DNA from: Anthoceros angustus
Taxonomy: Eukaryota > Streptophyta > Anthocerotopsida > Anthocerotales > Anthocerotaceae
Assembly: GCA_010909165.1 (NCBI GenBank)
Contig: MU008166.1
Span: forward strand, 124,001-188,000
Reading direction: 5' to 3'
DNA length: 64,000 nt
Shown here: positions 58,601 to 64,000 of the stretch, one piece after another
Numbering within the stretch: position 1 is the stretch's first letter
Layout: each line of letters opens with the position of its first letter
Made by a program: the position numbers and the translations under genes
The notes under the pieces: model-generated
What the model was told of the DNA's origin: nothing
Databases searched by the model: none
The model's input: only the letters and a program-made list of their open reading frames with translations

Positions 58601-58944
58601 ATGCATGTGTTAATTTGCTATTTTTATGCTTTGCCCGTTCTCGCATACCACATTGCCTACCGATCCAGCCCGATGCGGCGATGTCGCGACCACATTCCAG
58701 GAGCCCGTGGTGGCGGTATGGCGGTGGCCATGGTGTGTGGGGAGTGGTGGTGCGTGGGGCGGCGGCGCGTGGGGAGGGAGGAAAGAGGAGAGGAGGAGAC
58801 TTCGTGGCGTGCTATGCCAAGCAACCATTCCTCCATGCATGCCATGTATGGTCCCTATGTTGAAGGCCATGACAATGTCATGGCCTTGACCGCCATGAAC
58901 CAAAGACAATGGCTCCCTATCTCTCGCATAAACTTGTCTTCTCC
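55688..58944. repeat. Two tandem ~1.63-kb units (A, B)
   Basis: 'ccaccgttggagacactcc' starts units at 55688 and 57325. Each contains 'gtcgaggaaggccaaccgag', a set of ~40-bp sub-repeats with AAGGACAAAT (about 56460-56880 and 58080-58500), a GGTGGTG/GGGGAG purine tract, a 10-bp-arm palindrome (GGCCATGACA) and 'ccctatctctcgcataaac'. No unit has a kept reading frame. Confidence 0.9.
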
Positions 58945-60817
58945 ACGTTGTCCAAGAAAGGTGTGGTGAAGCCATTTTAATATTTGAAAAGCGGGCATGG
59001 TAGAAAACATGCCATGTATCGGTCGTGCATTGTGAGACGCCCGTTCTCTATTTATATCGCTTCTTCTACACCATTGTGCAAGGACGGTGGGTGGCACGTG
59101 AGAGCCATTCAAGCAAACTAAATGCCCCATTCATTATGCCATGAATGAAGGACCGTATGTGAATATATGCCAATTCGCGTTCTCCCATATAATGATGTGC
59201 ATCGTTCGAGACTCCGTTGTGCGATCCACCAATCAAACGCGTCACATGGCGTAACGTGTCATGTATTCACACTCGCGGGGGCCGTGGTGGCCACTCGCGT
59301 CACTCGCGTCTGCCGCAAAGGATATCCGGACCTTGGGAGACATGACATCTACCTTCGTGTTCCGCGCTTGCCCGCCTCGCGCCAAGTCCCTTGTGGACCA
59401 TTTTCCGGCTTCGGCCTCCCTCTCGGCTGGCGCAAGCGCTGTCGATGGGCCCATCCTCCTTCCCGGCGGCGTTATGGGCAGACATCCGCGCCCGGATTGG
59501 CGGCGTTGTTCCGTGCTTAACAACCACCAAATCCTCAAAGTCAACGTCCCAAACCATGGTCGAGGAAGGCCAACCGAGTCACCGCATATGCACAACCGAT
59601 AACCGCGACAAAGTGAGCAGGAACTCCGGTGGCGATGGCCGACAAGGGCGGTGAGGTAACCTGTGGTGATGGGGAAGAGGGGCAAGAGGAGAAGAGGGGG
59701 AGGCGAGGCGCAAGTCCTAGGGCATGCCACCGGCTCATGTGCCATGCATTTCGCCGGCACAAACTCGGAGTTTGCGCCACCACCTATATGTGTACATGTG
59801 GCATTCACATGCCTAAAACACCGCAGCAACCGGCGATTGTCCACCACACCATTCTGCACATATGGCATCCATGCATGTTTGGCATATATAGGCATCCCGT
59901 GTTTATACGATTTTCGTCATCCAAGGACAAATTTAGCCCATTATGGATTACCATATCCTCATCGAAGGAAAATAATTTCCCTTTGCTCATGCGCATTTCG
60001 TGGTCCAAGGACAAAACATTCCGTTATGTATGGTCATTTCGTGACCCAAGGACAAATGTTCCTCATTTGTCATGACCATGTTTTGCCTGGGTCAATTTTG
60101 GCCATTCCGGATGACCATTTTCGAAAGCCAAGGACAAATGTTTCCATTATGGAAGATCATTTTCGATCGACGGACACTAATTTGCCATTGTTCATTACTG
60201 CGTGGTCCAAGGACAATACATTCCCATCATGCATGATCACTTGAAGGACAAATGTTCCTCATTCGTCATGACCATGTCTTTGCCTCATGTCAATTTTGGC
60301 CATTACGGATGACCATTTGGAGAGCCATGACAATTTGCCCTTTGTGGACAAGTGTTCACAATGCCATTTCGTCGGTAATGCCCACGGATGTAGCATGCCA
60401 TTCAAGGGCAAGACATTTTAGAACCCGCCATGCTCCACGGACCATGCATGTGTTAATTTGCTATTTTTATGCTTTGCCCGTTCTCGCATACCACATTGCC
60501 TACCGATCCAGCCAGCGATGCGACGATGTCCGCGACCACCCAGGAGCCGTGGTGACGGTATGACGGCCATGGTGTGTGGGGAGTGCCGGCGTGGCGCGGT
60601 GGGGAGTGGTGGTGCGTGGGGCGGCGCGTGGGGAGGGAGGAAAGAGGAGAGGAGGAGACTTCGTGGCGTGCTATGCCACCGCAACCTTGGCTTGCCATTC
60701 CTCCATGCATGCCATGTATGGTCCCCTATGTTGAAGGCCATGACAATGTCATGGCCTTCGCATAACTGCCATGAACCAAAGACAATGGCTCCCTATCTCG
60801 CATAAACTTGTCTTCTC
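58945..60817. repeat. Segment D plus partial third unit (C)
   Basis: A new ~425-bp segment D (58945-59370, 'ttgtccaagaaaggtgtggtg' onward) is joined to a unit that begins in mid-sequence at about 59371 and equals unit A from about 55908 on. A and C are almost identical for about 900 bp, much closer than either is to B. Confidence 0.85.
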
Positions 60818-63800
60818 CACCGTTGTCCAAGAAAGGTGTGGTGAAGCCATTTTAATATTTGAAAAGCGGGCATGGTAGAAAACATGCCATGTCGGTCGTG
60901 TGCATTGACGACCGTTCTCTATTTCGTATCCTTCTTCTACACCATTGTGCAAGGACGGTGGGTGGCACGTGAGAGCCATTCAAGCAAACTAAATGCCCCA
61001 TTCATTATGCCATGAATGAAGGACCGTATGTGAATTTGCCATATATATGCCAATTCGCGTTCTCCCATATAATGATGTGCATCGTTCGAGACTCCGTTAT
61101 CCACCAATCAAGCGTCACATGGCGAGCGTGTCATGTATTCACACCTTCGGCGGGGCGCCACGTGGCGGCTCAGCGTCACTCGCGTCGCCGCAAAGGATAT
61201 CCGGACCTTGGGAGACATGACATCTACCTTCGTGTTCGCTTATTTGCCCCGCGCGCCTGCCCCTCCATGAATTTACCGCCAACCGTCAACATTCGATGGC
61301 GGGGCGCCATGCCGACTGTGTCTCACATGTAAGGAACGGCTGAAATTCAAGATCCTCTCATCCGCAACCCGATGTGGCACGGAGGACAAGAGGCTGCCTA
61401 AGGTCGTGTTCCGCTTTAAATGTCACCACCTTGCCCTCGCTTCACGCTACTACCTTTGTTTTGGTCATCTTCGCATCCGAGGCGAGCTTGTCTTCCGGCT
61501 CGCCTCCCTAACACGCTCTACCTTGTGCCGTCTATGCGGACATGTGTATGCCGCAACGAGCTTCCTCGAAACCACCGTGGGTATCCACGGTAGCTCGCAG
61601 ACGAGGCGTGTGCATGTCTCCATCTTGTGCCCAACGGAAATCATCGATGGCCATCAAGGATCATATGGGAATGTTGGGCGGTGTCCCCGCCCTTCACGGA
61701 GTGTCTCCTCTTGCTATCCCTCACGTCTTGCCGTTCGGTGAGTGGTTCCTTCTCTAGCGAGGTGGTCCCTTCTACCGTGCGGGCATGGTGTTCGGTGACC
61801 GCACGGTATGGATTGGTGCTCGGTGGGGCGCCGCATGTGAACACTTTTGTTTGGCCCTTTTCTCCAACCGCAAGTTCATGCTGTGAAGTGTTGTGGAATC
61901 CGCATTTGTGAACCCGCAACATTCCGCTCCCTCACCCACTCATTTGTGGATCATTGCGAAGTGTTTGCACATCGTTGTTGCCGTCTGGAAACCGACGATG
62001 CCCATCAGGGCTGTTCCACATCAATGACGATGGCCATCAAGGATGATGGACGGAGGTTGCTCTCCTCTTGTCGGCCATCAAGGACCGGTATGGAGTGCCG
62101 CCGCCTTGGCTCTTGCCGTCTCGGATCACAGCGTCGTCGTGTGACTAGGGACGGTTTATACCTCACAATGTGGGGTATATGATTACCGTAATTAAACGGG
62201 ATGGGAAAGTCCTTCTTCTTTGATCACTACTGTACTATCGTCACCCAATAAAACTCGATGACCGTCACATGCTTGGCGGAATGGATGGGTATGGTTTGTT
62301 GGCCATGACAATGTCATGGCCTTCACAACCCGCCATGAACCAAAGACAATGGCTCCTATCTCTGATAAACTTGTCTCCACGTTGTCCAAGAAAGGTGTGG
62401 TGAAGCCATTTTAATATTTGAAAAGCCGGGCATGGTAGAAAACATGCCATGTCCGGGTCGTGCATTGACGACGCCCGTTCTCTATTTCGATCCGCTTCTT
62501 CTACACCATTGTGCAAGGACGGTAGGTGGCACGTGAGAGCCATTCAAGCAAACTAAATGCCCCATTCATTATGCCATGAATGAAGGACCGTATGTGAATT
62601 TGCCATATATATGCCAATTCGCGTCTCCCATATAATGATGTGCATCGCTCGAGACTCCAGTCCACCAATCAAAGCGCCACATGGCGTAACGTGTCATGTA
62701 TTCACACCTTCCGGCAGACGCCAATGTGACTCACGCGGCCCCGCGCGCACGCAGGATATCCGGACCTTGGGAGACATGACATCTACCTTCGTGTTCCGCG
62801 CTTGCTTGCCCCGCGCCACACCCCATGAATTTACCGCCAACACATCGCTCGATGACCCGCCATGCCACCGCCATGTCTCCTTTTCTCACATGTAAGGAAC
62901 GGCTGAAATTCAAGATCCTCTCATCCGCAACCCGATGTGGCCTGGAGGACAAGAGGCTGCCTAAGGTCGCCGTGTTCCGCTTTAAATGTCACCACCTTGC
63001 CCTCGCTTCACGCTACTACCTTTGTTTTGGTCATCTTCGCATCCGAGGCGAGCTTGTCTTCTGAAACACGCCTCCTGCCGCTCTACCTTGTGCCGCCTAT
63101 GACGGACATGTGCAAGTATGCCGCAACGAAGCTGCCGAAACCACCGTGGGTATCCATCGGTAGCTCGCAGACGAGGCGTGTGTGCATGTCTCCATCTTCA
63201 CCGCCTAACCGGAAATACCGCCGATGGCCATCAAGGATCATATGGGAATGTTGGGCGCGGTGTCCCCGCCCTTCACGGGAGCCGCCTCCTCATATCCTCA
63301 CGCCTTGCCGTCGGTGGCGAGGTGGTTCCTTCTCTAGCGAGGTGGTCCCTTCTACCGGTGCGGGCATGGTGTTCGTGACCGCACGGTATGGATTGGTGCT
63401 CGGGAGGCGCCGCATGTGAACACTTTTGTTTGGCCCTTTTCTCCAACCCGCAAGTTCATACTGCAGGTGAAGGTGTTGTGGAATCGCATTTGAACCCGCA
63501 ACATTCCGCCTCACCCCCTCGCTTGTGGATCATTGCGAAGTGTTTGCACATCGTTGTCGGTGCTGGAAACCGACGATGCCCATCAAGGACGAGGGCTGCA
63601 GCCTCGTCAATGATGGCCATCAAGGATGATGGACGGAGGTTGCTCTCCTCTTGTCGGCCATCAAGGACCTGGTATGGAGTGCCGCCCGCCTTGGCTCTTG
63701 CCGTCTCGGATCACGGCGTCTTGCCGTCGGTGACTAGGGACGGTTTATACCTCACAATGTGGGGTATATGATTACCGTAATTAAACGCTGGGATGGGAAA

Positions 63801-64000
63801 GTCCTTCTTCTTTGATCACTACGTGTACTTCATGTCACCCAATAAAACTCGATGACCGTCTGCATGGCGGAATGGATGGGTATGGTTTGGTGCCCGCTCA
63901 TACTGACCGACATGACAAGTCACCGCTGCGCACGCCCCTTCCGAGTCACGCGTAATAAACAAAGTATGGTGATTGGTGCTATAGCTCTTGCCTTCTCCCT
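60818..64000. repeat. Higher-order D-E repeats, ~1.56 kb period, running off the window
   Basis: Segment D recurs at about 60818 and 62383. Segment E ('catgaatttaccgccaac' onward) recurs at 61265 and 62822, each including 'aaggaacggctgaaattcaag', 'cgctttaaatgtcaccacc' and 'gggacggtttatacctcac'. The last copy ends near 63890 and a different sequence follows to the window edge. Open frames up to 160 codons are not shared between copies. Confidence 0.85.

Noticed and set aside
55598-59895. Open frames of up to 279 codons in the 1.6-kb units
   Set aside because: They are not kept between units A, B and C, are present on both strands, and have no domain.
1-64000. CRISPR array or prokaryotic operon
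   Set aside because: The window has spliced plant genes; the tandem repeats lack the short-repeat and unique-spacer pattern.

Overview
The window is nuclear DNA from a land plant. It holds spliced genes with short introns (DDB1 with 19 exons, an organelle YbeY-HAD protein with 12, a nuclear-encoded mitochondrial uS7, a ZIP metal transporter), an intron-less LISCL-type GRAS regulator, an ankyrin/PGG membrane protein, two Gnk2/DUF26-like secreted proteins, and much decayed plant transposon sequence (DUF7869 element, Ty1/copia, gag-like frames, CACTA-like ends). I cannot name the species. Sequence style and the transposon families make a seed-free plant (lycophyte, fern or bryophyte) my leaning, but this is inference only.

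Layout. 1-9.2 kb: transposon remnants, namely a triplicated 5' segment ahead of a DUF7869-type frame, a primer-binding site with a coiled-coil-like frame, and a gag frame with zinc knuckles. 9.2-11.7 kb: two divergent DUF26-like genes framed by a ~500-bp inverted repeat. 12.6-14.6 kb: a 12-bp minisatellite, a retroelement fragment and two LTRs in inverted orientation. 15.5-21.6 kb: a complete DDB1 gene on the minus strand (exons rebuilt here total 3273 nt, 1090 aa). 24.2-26.0 kb: GRAS gene. 27.4-31.7 kb: uS7m (minus) and YbeY-HAD (plus), head to head across 234 bp. 32-35.9 kb: mostly gene-poor, with short tandem repeats and a tRNA-Ser-like relic. 35.9-37.2 kb: ZIP transporter (minus). 39-42.8 kb: AT-rich, no gene seen. 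42.9-45.4 kb: ankyrin/PGG gene (minus) with a visible TATA box that fixes its start. 46.6-51.7 kb: broken copia pieces on the minus strand, two of them cut by the same CACTA-like end. 51.7-64.0 kb: a CACTA-like end running into about 12 kb of nested tandem repeats without a believable gene.

The host genes are housekeeping or regulatory: DDB1 (CUL4 ubiquitin ligase adaptor), uS7m and YbeY (organelle ribosome parts), GRAS (transcription), ZIP (metal uptake) and ankyrin/PGG (membrane signalling). Only uS7m and YbeY look functionally linked, through a shared promoter region. No single unknown system stands out. The most interesting points are three GC-AG introns in two neighbouring genes, a minisatellite seeded from the last codons of uS7m, the inverted DUF26 duplication with unusual cysteine spacing, nonsense codons in transposon frames that all fit C-to-T decay, and the higher-order repeat block at the right end.
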